Shown here piece by piece: positions 18,243 to 27,189 of a stretch of DNA of 64,000 nt. Below the pieces are notes generated by a model. That model ran no database searches and was not told the DNA's origin. It saw only the letters and a list, made by a program, of their open reading frames with translations. Within the stretch, counting starts at the first letter, position 1. Each line of letters starts with the position of its first letter. The DNA lies in the NCBI RefSeq assembly GCF_900100435.1, contig NZ_FNEX01000007.1, positions 53,503 to 117,502 of the forward strand, written 5' to 3'. The translations under genes were made by a program, and so were the position numbers. The DNA is from Pedobacter sp. ok626 (GTDB lineage Bacteria > Bacteroidota > Bacteroidia > Sphingobacteriales > Sphingobacteriaceae).

Positions 18243-20726
18243 TTATATGGAGCCTATTTGCGGATCAGTGTACCCATGTTCTGCTGTTTCAACACGCCCT
18301 GCAAAGCTACGCCCAAATTTCTCGTATCCCTCAATAGTTATATATAAATCGTACCAATGATGACACTTGTGTAAATTAATGGGCAGTAAGTAATGCTTTC
18401 CTGCCTCCAATCCAATATTATGATGCGGTAATTGATAGGCTTTATGCTTGATGCTAATATTAACGAATTTATGATGGCTGTTTTTAGCCAAAATTTCGAT
18501 ATTTCCTGCAGCAGTATAGTTAACATTGATAAATACATCGGGATCATTTTCATCCCCATTAAAACCTCTGAGAAAACCATTTGGTCCCAAAAGTTCTATT
18601 TGATAATTACCATATTCGAAGCTATCGAGCGACCAATCATAAGTTAATTCATCACCAGGTTTTACAGCAAAAAACCAATTGGCTATTGCTTTGCCTTGTC
18701 GTTCCAAATCTGGTTTAAGGCCATAGCCATTAACATTGAAAGGCACTCCTGCTTTCAGACCGGATTTCATGGAAACGGTTAGCACATTTTTTATCTTGTT
18801 TAACACACCATTGGCATGTAGTTCATAAGGTAATGCGCATGAGAAGCGTGTTCCTTTCTCCTGTCGGGGAAATGTGCTAAGCAACTTTGGGTCTTTATTT
18901 ACCTTGGCTATATCTTCCGGGCTTAACGATTTAAAATTACCTGGTAAAGGCTTAAATTTAGCCTGATGAATATGCTGAACGGTATTTTTTAGTTTTAACG
19001 AGCTTGGATAGCTTATTTTTTCACCATTATACGGCCGAAATACCGAGGTAAGATCACCGCAAACAGTCCGTCTCCATTCACTAATATTGCTTTCTTTAAG
19101 TTGCTTACCCGTTTTTTTACTCAAAAATACCTCTAAAAAACGAAGACATGAAGTATGGTCGAATACCTCAGAATTTACCCAGCCACCACGTGTCCAGGGC
19201 GAAGCAATTACCATGGGCACCCTAAAACCCAACCCAATTGGGCTCACACGTTTGCGAGAGGCTGGTGATGGTCGATTCGCCTCATCTTCTGCAGTAACGT
19301 GCTCAACTGCAGTATCTATCCCTTCGGAACAGATACCTGTTTCTGGCTTAGTGGTAATTGGCGGAACGAATGGCGCAACATGGTCAAAGTAACCATCGTT
19401 TTCATCGTAGTTTAAAATAAATATGGTCTTCTTCCATATCTCCGGGTTTTGGGTCAGTATATCCATTACTTCCGACACGTACCAAGCACCATACCAGGGA
19501 GAAGTTGGATGATCAGAAAAGTTACCGGGTGCAGCAAGCCATGATACAGTAGGCAATCGACCATTTTTCACATCCTGCCTGAATTGATATAGCGTATCAC
19601 CCTTTGGAATCGCCACTTGGCGTTCTTCGTTACCGTCTTTATAAGTAAAAGTGGTAAGTTGGCGATAATTCGGATCCTTAATATTTGTTACAAAGGCCCT
19701 TTGATGAATGCTTTTTTCAAAGTCTGTCAACTTATCAAAAGGTTTTGCAGCGAGTTCATCCTGCTCCTTTTTCCCCTTTTCGAGTTGTACCTTCTTTTTT
19801 AAAATACGCTCGGCAATAGCAGGTGTGCTCGTCTGTTGTTGTAATTCGGATATCTCTTTTTCGAGCAAGGCTATCTTTTTAGGTAAAAATTCTAAATGCG
19901 CCTTATGCAGTTTTACATTGTATTGCTTATAAAATTCAAGGTTGTTATCGGCAAAGTTCGATAGCCAACTGCCTTCCTCGCCAACAAAACCAGTTTCGAT
20001 GCTTAGTTCGTTTTGGTATACTTTCCACGATACCCCGGCTTCTTCCATTCTTTCGGGAAAAGTTTTGCAGCTGAGATCACGAAAGTTGATTTCATCATTA
20101 AATACCAATGCACGCGATTGCGCATTTTGCTCTTCGCGTATAGTACCTGCCCAAAAATAAGAGCGGTTTGCGCTGGTTCCAGTTAATGATGAACAAAAAT
20201 TTTGGTCGCACACGGTAAAGGCATCCGCCAATGCATAATAAAAAGGGATATCCTTACGGTCATAATACCCCATGGTAAGCGGCATATGGGCATAATCTTT
20301 ATCGCCCGAGCGTTTGCTCTCCAACCAACCGTCCATGGCGCCATTGTTATGGGCATCTACCTGGTTCTCCCAAGAGTGGGGCAATGATTGCATCCAGGTG
20401 GCTTTGGAGTTTTTTATATCGAGGTTGAAGGGAATGTAGGTTTCGTTCATTTTATTACGCTGCAACCATACGGTATTGAGGTCGGGCATACGCATAGCAC
20501 GAGGATCATCGAAACCACGGACACCTTGCAATGTGCCATAACAATGGTCGAAAGAACGGTTTTCTTGCATGAGGAACACGATATGTTCAGCATCAAGATA
20601 AGTGGTTCCTTTATCGGCATTAATGGCCAATGCTTTTTGAATAGAGCCCGGCAAAACGGAGAATAAGCCGGCATAGCCGGTTAGTAAGGTTGCCTTTTTA
20701 ATAAAATCGCGACGGGTATCGGCCAT
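18243..20726 (-). CDS. Phosphocholine-specific phospholipase C family protein, Tat-exported
   Basis: 827 residues from the ATG at 20726, which places a twin-arginine signal at the N-terminus (MADTRRDFIKKATLL). The phosphoesterase domain carries the metal-site motif FLMQENRSFDHCYGTLQGVRG, then SANRSYFWAG and ILNYDENDGYFDHV. Two C-terminal DUF756 domains (about residues 610-810, e.g. DWSLDSFEYGNYQIELLGPNG) complete the layout of bacterial phospholipase C/acid-phosphatase AcpA-type enzymes. It hydrolyses phosphocholine-type phosphodiesters outside the cytoplasm. Residues about 270-390 form a charged, partly coiled-coil insertion (KIALLEKEISELQQQ). It is divergent from the second GH92 gene, sharing a 240-bp promoter region. 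Family assignment is firm; its role in a mannose locus is unexplained. Confidence 0.93.
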   Translation of the reverse strand: MADTRRDFIKKATLLTGYAGLFSVLPGSIQKALAINADKGTTYLDAEHIVFLMQENRSFDHCYGTLQGVRGFDDPRAMRMPDLNTVWLQRNKMNETYIPFNLDIKNSKATWMQSLPHSWENQVDAHNNGAMDGWLESKRSGDKDYAHMPLTMGYYDRKDIPFYYALADAFTVCDQNFCSSLTGTSANRSYFWAGTIREEQNAQSRALVFNDEINFRDLSCKTFPERMEEAGVSWKVYQNELSIETGFVGEEGSWLSNFADNNLEFYKQYNVKLHKAHLEFLPKKIALLEKEISELQQQTSTPAIAERILKKKVQLEKGKKEQDELAAKPFDKLTDFEKSIHQRAFVTNIKDPNYRQLTTFTYKDGNEERQVAIPKGDTLYQFRQDVKNGRLPTVSWLAAPGNFSDHPTSPWYGAWYVSEVMDILTQNPEIWKKTIFILNYDENDGYFDHVAPFVPPITTKPETGICSEGIDTAVEHVTAEDEANRPSPASRKRVSPIGLGFRVPMVIASPWTRGGWVNSEVFDHTSCLRFLEVFLSKKTGKQLKESNISEWRRTVCGDLTSVFRPYNGEKISYPSSLKLKNTVQHIHQAKFKPLPGNFKSLSPEDIAKVNKDPKLLSTFPRQEKGTRFSCALPYELHANGVLNKIKNVLTVSMKSGLKAGVPFNVNGYGLKPDLERQGKAIANWFFAVKPGDELTYDWSLDSFEYGNYQIELLGPNGFLRGFNGDENDPDVFINVNYTAAGNIEILAKNSHHKFVNISIKHKAYQLPHHNIGLEAGKHYLLPINLHKCHHWYDLYITIEGYEKFGRSFAGRVETAEHGYTDPQIGSI

Positions 20727-20967
20727 AAAAAATAGCTGCTTTTTAAAATTGTTATACGAGTTATTTATGAATTGCCTCAAAGCTAAGCTTACCATCATAA
20801 TTTGTAATTAATAAACAGTTAATAAGTGGCTTGATTAGAATCGAATGAAGGTATGTTTTAATGCAGATATGCAATTAATCAATTATTAAGTATTTATTAA
20901 TAAGGGCGAACGTAATTTACGGGAATTAGCAAAAAATCTTCATTATAAAATACCATCATAGTTGACA

Positions 20968-23223
20968 ATGATTAAAACTAAACAGCTGCTTACATCAGCA
21001 CTACTATCATTCACATTTTTAAGTACAGCAACATATGTTAAGGCGCAAGACAGCAATGCTGGCGAGGCTAACTTAAAATATATTGATCCGCGCATTGGCA
21101 ATATAGGTGCTTTATTGCAACCCACCAGACCAACTGTACAATTGCCCAACCAGATGATCAGGATGTACCCTCAACGAGCCGACTATGCCGACGACCAAAT
21201 CCTGAATTTTCCTTTAAACATTGTTTCGCACCGTCTTGGCGAGGTATTCTCTATTAAACCAATTGTAAAGCCCATAACCACTGACGCTTGGCAGCAAAAG
21301 CAAGCATACGACCATGATCTGGAAGTTACCCGACCATGGTATTATTCTACTTACCTGTTAGATGACGAAACAACTATTGAATTTACAGCAGCAAAAAAAG
21401 CAGGTATCTACCGTTTCAATTTTTCAGCTGGAGCAGCTAATAAATCTGTTTTACTTGGCTTGTACAACGCAGGCGCAGGTTCGTGGAAGTTTACTGGAGG
21501 AAACGAAGTTATGGCTACCGAAACCTACCGCGACAATATAAAAGTTTACATGTATGGTATGTTTAGTGCAGTAGGCAAAGTCGGTACGGTTACCGGCAAT
21601 GAACTATCAGCCAAAAACTCGGTTGAAGGCAGACGTGTTAAAGCTTATTTAACGTTCCCCAAAAATAGTAAAGACGAAATCGTATTCAGGTATGCCATAT
21701 CCTACATAAGCACTGAGCAAGCCCGTAAAAACTTCGACAAAGAAGTAAAAAATAAAACGTTTGAGGAAATAAAAACCAACGGCGAGAAAATATGGGCCAG
21801 TGTTATCAATAAAATAACTGTTGAGGGTGGCACAGAAGCGCAAAAACGTTCGTTTTATACCGCCTATTATCGTTGTTATGAGCGTATGGTTGATATTACC
21901 GAAGACCATAAATATTTCAGTGGGTATGACAACAAAATTCATGATACACAGAGACCGTTTTATGTAGATGATTGGGCGTGGGACACCTATCTGGCACTGC
22001 ATCCGTTAAACAATATCTTGAATCCTACAATGGAAGATGATATGCTCAACTCCTATGTAAACCAATATGAGCAAAGCGGCTGGATGCCCACATTCCCCGT
22101 TTTATTTGGCGATAATCCATGTATGAACGGATTCCATTCATCAATCATAATATTGGATGGATACCGCAAAGGCCGCAAAAACTTCGATATACAAAAAGCC
22201 TACAACGGAATGTTTAAAAACGCAACACAAGCAACCATGCTACCATGGCGAAATGGCGATAAAACCCCACTTGATGATTTTTATTACAAAAACGGCTATT
22301 TCCCAGCTTTAAAACCCAATGAGCGGGAAACAGTTACAGCCGTTCATCAATTTGAAAAACGCCAAGCAGTTGCTGTTACGCTAGGTGCCAGTTATGACGA
22401 TTGGGCGGTTAGCCAGTTAGCTAAAGAGCTTAACAAAACAAATGACTACCAACTCCTTAACAAACGTTCATTCAACTATAAAAACCTTTGGAATAAGGAT
22501 ATACAGTTATTTATGCCCAAAGACAGCGTCGGTAAATGGATCATGATTGATCCCAAATTTGCAGGTGGCATGGGCGGTCGTGATTATTATGATGAAAATA
22601 ACGGATGGACCTATTTATGGCAGGTACAGCACGACATTAGCGGATTAATTGAATTGTTAGGTGGGCAAGCAGCGTTTAAAGCTAAACTCGACCAACTATT
22701 TCATGAACCACTTGACCGCAGCAAATACGAATTCTGGAGTAAGTTTCCTGATGCTACGGGGTTAGTTGGACAGTATTCAATGGGCAATGAACCAAGCTTT
22801 CACATACCTTACCTCTATAACTACGCTGGCGCCCCATGGAAAGCGCAAGAGCGCATAAGACTGCTGCTAGACCTTTGGTTCAAAGACAATGTATTTGGAA
22901 TCCCTGGCGATGAAGACGGGGGCGGTATGTCGGCATTTGTAGTATTTTCTTCAATGGGCTTTTACCCTATAACACCCGGCATCCCAGTTTATACTATCGG
23001 CAGCCCCGTATTTGAAAAAGTTACCATAAACCTGCCCGAGGGAAAGCAATTCACCATGTCAGCTGCTAATTGTTCGGTTATTAACAAGTATATACAAAGC
23101 GCAAAGTTAAACGGTAAGGTTTTAAATACGCCATCGTTTACCCATGTCGAATTAATGAACGGTGGCAAACTTGAGCTGGTTATGGGACCCAAACCTAATA
23201 AAACCTGGGGTACAGGCAAATAG
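20968..23223 (+). CDS. GH92 family glycoside hydrolase (alpha-mannosidase family)
   Basis: 751 residues from the ATG at 20968; an in-frame TTG at 20962 is less likely. The signal peptide ends near TYVKAQ. Family hallmarks: YIDPRIGNIG at the N-terminus, DDWAWDTYLALHPL, GNEPSFHIPYLYNYAGAPW with the presumed catalytic Glu, and GDEDGGGMSAFVVFSSMGFYP with the conserved acidic pair. It is closer to standard GH92 than the paralogue at 15981 in the NEP region. Likely exo-alpha-mannosidase, calcium dependent; linkage unknown. It is followed after 85 bp by the GH2 gene on the same strand, with a strong terminator after that, so these two form one unit. Confidence 0.92.
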   Translation: MIKTKQLLTSALLSFTFLSTATYVKAQDSNAGEANLKYIDPRIGNIGALLQPTRPTVQLPNQMIRMYPQRADYADDQILNFPLNIVSHRLGEVFSIKPIVKPITTDAWQQKQAYDHDLEVTRPWYYSTYLLDDETTIEFTAAKKAGIYRFNFSAGAANKSVLLGLYNAGAGSWKFTGGNEVMATETYRDNIKVYMYGMFSAVGKVGTVTGNELSAKNSVEGRRVKAYLTFPKNSKDEIVFRYAISYISTEQARKNFDKEVKNKTFEEIKTNGEKIWASVINKITVEGGTEAQKRSFYTAYYRCYERMVDITEDHKYFSGYDNKIHDTQRPFYVDDWAWDTYLALHPLNNILNPTMEDDMLNSYVNQYEQSGWMPTFPVLFGDNPCMNGFHSSIIILDGYRKGRKNFDIQKAYNGMFKNATQATMLPWRNGDKTPLDDFYYKNGYFPALKPNERETVTAVHQFEKRQAVAVTLGASYDDWAVSQLAKELNKTNDYQLLNKRSFNYKNLWNKDIQLFMPKDSVGKWIMIDPKFAGGMGGRDYYDENNGWTYLWQVQHDISGLIELLGGQAAFKAKLDQLFHEPLDRSKYEFWSKFPDATGLVGQYSMGNEPSFHIPYLYNYAGAPWKAQERIRLLLDLWFKDNVFGIPGDEDGGGMSAFVVFSSMGFYPITPGIPVYTIGSPVFEKVTINLPEGKQFTMSAANCSVINKYIQSAKLNGKVLNTPSFTHVELMNGGKLELVMGPKPNKTWGTGK

Positions 23224-23308
23224 CGGCTACCAATAAAAGATAATTAGCCAAACAGCGCAAAATCTATTATATAAAATCAATAATTCTCCATCACCCTACA
23301 CCATCGTA

Positions 23309-26300
23309 ATGTTTAAACTAAAACTTTTTTTTAGAATTTACTTGCTCCTCTGCGGACTTGTAACTGCCACCTATGCACAATCAAATTTTAAGCTGGTTGA
23401 AAATTTTGACAACACTAAACCTATCTATGATAAAGTAGGCCGAGGCATCTGTGTTACTCAAAATTCTGTTTTAACCACTAAAGATGCCTACCTATGCTTT
23501 GGCGAGAAAACCTGGGCTAACTATGAAATTACTTTTAGCGCAAGAGTGCCGCAAACAGAGGAACAGGTACAAATTTGCGCGGGTTTCAGAGCTGCCAACC
23601 GCGACGACCGGTATATATTGATGTTAAAAGGCGGTATTCAAAAGTTTTTATACCTTGCACGTTTAGGCTATATGGGTTCAGATGATTATCTGACAATAAA
23701 GCAATTGGATTTTCAGCCGGTGCCGGGCAAATGGTATACCTTCAAGATACAGACAGCTAATAACCGTATCAGGGTATTTTTAAATAACGAAACCGAGCCC
23801 AGAATAGACTTTACAGATCAGTTATCTCGCTTTGCTCCTGCGGGTAAAGTAACGCTTGGAGGCAGTTGGATAACCAACGAATTCAAGAATTTAACAATCA
23901 CTTCTTTAGACACTGCACACATAGGATCACAGTCGGTAAAAGAATATGCCCCAATGGCTATAAACAAAGAGGCCAAACGCATTGCCGAACGCAATCGATA
24001 TAAGCCTTTATTGATAAATAAAATAAACGCTGGTCGTACCGAAATATCGCTTAACGGCAAATGGTTATTTGCCCCCGATTATGAAGTAGCAAGTGATGAT
24101 ATGGCTACATCGGCAACCGAAAGCGACCAAAAATGGCATGTAATGACTGTGCCCAACTTTTGGAATCCCCTAAGGGTGTGGCTATATGGCGAACGTTACA
24201 ACGGTGGTAGCAAAGGCGTAGCCGACAATTTTTTCCAGAAAGAAACCGACCGCTGTGAGGCCTATACTTTTGATTATCAAAAAACTAAAACTGGCTGGTA
24301 TAGGCACTGGATTACACTACCGCAGAGCGCAAAAGGCAAAAAGCTGCAGCTTGCTTTCGATGCGGTGTCAAAAGTTGGTGAGGTTTATATTAATGGTAAA
24401 TTTGCTGGCAAACATATTGGAATGTTTGGTGATTTCAAGGTAGATGCAACCCACTTGATGCGTCCCGGCAAAAACCTGATTACCGTAAAAGTAGTATCCG
24501 AATATGTAAAAAACATAAAAGATCCCGACAAGGTAGTTGGTGTTGCTGTTACGGTTGATGTTACCGAAAAAATGGTAAAAGACCTTGCGCACGACTTCTT
24601 AACTGAAGATCCCGCCGGTATCTGGCAACCCGCATCATTAATTATTACCAACCTCGTAAGTATTGAAGATGTATTTATTAAACCCGGATTAACTGGTGCC
24701 GATTTTGATATTACCGTTAAAAATAACGGAAATGCTCCTGCCTCTTTTTCTGTAGCAACTGATATCAGCGATGCGAGCTTACCCAGCGTACTTTACAAAG
24801 GTCAATCTTTAACCGGTTTAACGATTAAAGCCGGTGAAGAAAAGACCTTTACTTACAGCATTTCTAATTTAAAGCCAAAGCTATGGTCACCCGAACATCC
24901 TAATTTGTATAATTTCAATTTTGCATTAGTCAATGAGGATGGCAAAACGCAGTTGGATGCCAAGGTTATTCGTTCAGGTTTCCGCACATTTAAAGTGCAG
25001 GGCGACCGCTTTTTGTTAAACGGGAAAAATTACTGGCTGCGTGGCGGCAACCAAACAGCACAACCGTTAGCACCAAATGATACTGCACTAGCATTTAAAT
25101 TCAGTAGACTGATGAAAAAAGGTAACATCATGATCACTCGCACACACACTGCCCCCTACACTGAAACCTGGATGAACGCATCAGACGAGGTCGGTATTGG
25201 CGTAAGTTTCGAAGGCACATGGCCTTGGCTGTTTTTAGGGACTAGTATGCCCGAGCAAAACCTTATTGAGCTATGGAAAACGGAGTTTTATGATATCATC
25301 AAAAAATACCGAAATCACCCTTCGCTGATCATTTGGACCGTGAACAACGAAATGAAGTTTTATCAGAACGATCCAGACCTTGACCGCGCTAAAATCAAAA
25401 TGCACATCATATCAGATGTGGTAAAGCAAATGCGGGTGATCGACCCCTCGCGTCCTATTGTTTTCGATTCAAATTACAAAAGAAACATAAAACGCTTTGG
25501 TGCCGATTTTTTTAAGGACATCGACGATGGCGACATTGAAGATCCACATGGGTACATTAACTGGTACAATGGTTCGCTGTTCGATCAATTTGATGGCCAG
25601 TGGCAAAAAGGCAATAAAACAGACGGCCGTCCGCTAATAAGCCAGGAAATGTCAACCGGGTATACCGATGAAACGGGGCACCCAACGCGGTTTTACAATT
25701 ATATGCACCAAACCCCATCAGCACTTATTGGCAAGTATAGTTACGAGTATAACGACCCTAAATACTTTTTAACCAGCCAGGCATTCATTACCAAAGAACT
25801 GGCAGAGGCATTGAGGCGCAGTAATGATAAAGCAGCCGGAGTATTACATTTTTCGGCATCTACCTGGTTTACCAATGTATACCAACATGATAAAATAAAA
25901 CCTTGGCCTGTTTATTATGAAATGAAGGATGCGCTGCAACCTGTTCTCGTATCGGCCGAGTTATGGGGAAGGCATTTTTATGCCGGCTCTCCTTTATTTA
26001 CCCGTATCTGTGTGATAAACGATAAAGAAGATGGAAGCATATTGCCAGCAACCGAATTGAAATGGGAACTAACAGATAACACAGGGAAAGTATTTGCTAG
26101 CGGCCAAAAGCCCATTGCAGCCATTGAAAATTATGCCCGCCAATGGATTGAGCCTGAAATTACCATCCCCAAAAATCTCCCTCAACAGCGTGTTAACGGA
26201 AAGCTAGTTTTACGTTTACTGGCCGATGGAAAAACTATAGCCCAAAACAGTTACAATTTGTTGTTTATGAACCACAAAGAGTTGGATGCCGAAAAACTGC

Positions 26301-26941
26301 AGGGTAAAAAAATTGTGGCGGTTGACTTTAATAAAACTATTATCCCATCGCTGGAGTACATGGGCATAAAATATAAAAATGCAACTACCGTTACCGCAGC
26401 ACTTGGGCAAAAAGCCGATGTGCATATTTTTTCGGGTCTTGATAGTGCCAACACCACCCCATCACAAATCAGCGAAATTAAATCTCTACTTCAAAAAGGT
26501 GGCCATATATTGATAACCCACTCGGGTAATTTTCCCCACAAACTGTTCCCAGAGTATATCAGAAGCATTGTCGAAGTGCCCAATGAAGTAGCGAATATAG
26601 ACATACCCGAATCGGATATTTTTAATGGAATTGAGCCCCTTGATATAAGATATTTTAACAATAATAAAAGAGAAAAGCCAACTGTAATTGCTGATGCTTT
26701 CCGTATTAACCGCAGTCCCAACGTGGAACCACTTTCTTCATTTGTAAAAATTCATGGCTACCTGTCGAGCGATGTTGGAGCCCGGATGAAAGCGCTCGAC
26801 AAAATCAAGGGCTTTCCATTGGTGAAAATAAAAGAAGGTGCAGGTAGCGCTATTCTGTCAGCAATATTATTTGAAAAGGCCACAACCGACCCAGTAGCAG
26901 CAAAACTGCTGGTTAACATTTTAACCGGGCTGGCTAAATAG
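23309..26941 (+). CDS. GH2-family glycoside hydrolase with N-terminal LamG-like and C-terminal amidotransferase-like domains
   Basis: 1210 residues with a signal peptide (TATYAQ|S). Residues about 25-200 form a concanavalin/DUF1080-like domain (FGEKTWANYEITFSARV). The GH2 sugar-binding, immunoglobulin-like and TIM-barrel domains span about 240-900. The acid/base is Glu681 in IWTVNNEMKF and the nucleophile Glu780 in PLISQEMSTGY, a spacing normal for GH2. Residues about 1030-1210 resemble a class I amidotransferase/ThuA-like flavodoxin fold (ADVHIFSGLD, GGHILITHSGNFPHK). The sugar specificity is unknown; beta-mannosidase or beta-galactosidase would both fit, and next to two GH92 genes a core beta-mannose is an attractive guess. 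A strong hairpin terminator follows. Confidence 0.88.
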   Translation: MFKLKLFFRIYLLLCGLVTATYAQSNFKLVENFDNTKPIYDKVGRGICVTQNSVLTTKDAYLCFGEKTWANYEITFSARVPQTEEQVQICAGFRAANRDDRYILMLKGGIQKFLYLARLGYMGSDDYLTIKQLDFQPVPGKWYTFKIQTANNRIRVFLNNETEPRIDFTDQLSRFAPAGKVTLGGSWITNEFKNLTITSLDTAHIGSQSVKEYAPMAINKEAKRIAERNRYKPLLINKINAGRTEISLNGKWLFAPDYEVASDDMATSATESDQKWHVMTVPNFWNPLRVWLYGERYNGGSKGVADNFFQKETDRCEAYTFDYQKTKTGWYRHWITLPQSAKGKKLQLAFDAVSKVGEVYINGKFAGKHIGMFGDFKVDATHLMRPGKNLITVKVVSEYVKNIKDPDKVVGVAVTVDVTEKMVKDLAHDFLTEDPAGIWQPASLIITNLVSIEDVFIKPGLTGADFDITVKNNGNAPASFSVATDISDASLPSVLYKGQSLTGLTIKAGEEKTFTYSISNLKPKLWSPEHPNLYNFNFALVNEDGKTQLDAKVIRSGFRTFKVQGDRFLLNGKNYWLRGGNQTAQPLAPNDTALAFKFSRLMKKGNIMITRTHTAPYTETWMNASDEVGIGVSFEGTWPWLFLGTSMPEQNLIELWKTEFYDIIKKYRNHPSLIIWTVNNEMKFYQNDPDLDRAKIKMHIISDVVKQMRVIDPSRPIVFDSNYKRNIKRFGADFFKDIDDGDIEDPHGYINWYNGSLFDQFDGQWQKGNKTDGRPLISQEMSTGYTDETGHPTRFYNYMHQTPSALIGKYSYEYNDPKYFLTSQAFITKELAEALRRSNDKAAGVLHFSASTWFTNVYQHDKIKPWPVYYEMKDALQPVLVSAELWGRHFYAGSPLFTRICVINDKEDGSILPATELKWELTDNTGKVFASGQKPIAAIENYARQWIEPEITIPKNLPQQRVNGKLVLRLLADGKTIAQNSYNLLFMNHKELDAEKLQGKKIVAVDFNKTIIPSLEYMGIKYKNATTVTAALGQKADVHIFSGLDSANTTPSQISEIKSLLQKGGHILITHSGNFPHKLFPEYIRSIVEVPNEVANIDIPESDIFNGIEPLDIRYFNNNKREKPTVIADAFRINRSPNVEPLSSFVKIHGYLSSDVGARMKALDKIKGFPLVKIKEGAGSAILSAILFEKATTDPVAAKLLVNILTGLAK

Positions 26942-26970
26942 TATACGTCATTCATTCAAAACTATATCAA

Positions 26971-27011
26971 ATAAAAATGATGCGTAACAATTACGCATCA
27001 TTTTTATTTTA
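26971..27011 (+). terminator. Strong intrinsic terminator after the GH2 gene
   Basis: A perfect 17-bp stem: left arm 26971-26987, loop CAA, right arm 26991-27007. The core is GATGCGTAA/TTACGCATC with A-rich and T-rich flanks. The T-tract follows on both strands, so it could act in both directions. Confidence 0.92.
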
Positions 27012-27054
27012 ACATGAAGTATTATTTTGATAAAACAAAATTAACTTTATACCA

Positions 27055-27086
27055 TTGGAAAATATTAGTTATTCTGTATAGTTTTG
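27055..27086 (+). promoter_or_regulatory. Candidate sigma-A promoter of the membrane regulator gene
   Basis: TTG at 27055-27057, 21 bp, then TAGTTTTG (27079-27086), matching the Bacteroidota TAnnTTTG -7 box. It lies just after the terminator and gives a leader of about 95 nt to the ATG at 27190. Confidence 0.45.
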
Positions 27087-27189
27087 ACAGTCCATAGCCT
27101 TCGCATTATAAATTGCTAAAAAATAACTATCGATGAACAACCTTTACTTGTTAAGCAATGGCTTTGAAATGGATTAATAATGGTTATAA

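Noticed and set aside
20911..20921. CGTAATTTACG as an operator shared with the dyad at 36060
   Set aside because: Arms are only 5 bp and the sequence does not match the dyad before susC.
21649..22002. A 117-codon minus-strand frame inside the second GH92 gene
   Set aside because: It is antisense to a gene with clear family motifs and its translation has no recognisable pattern; many similar shadows occur opposite other genes here.
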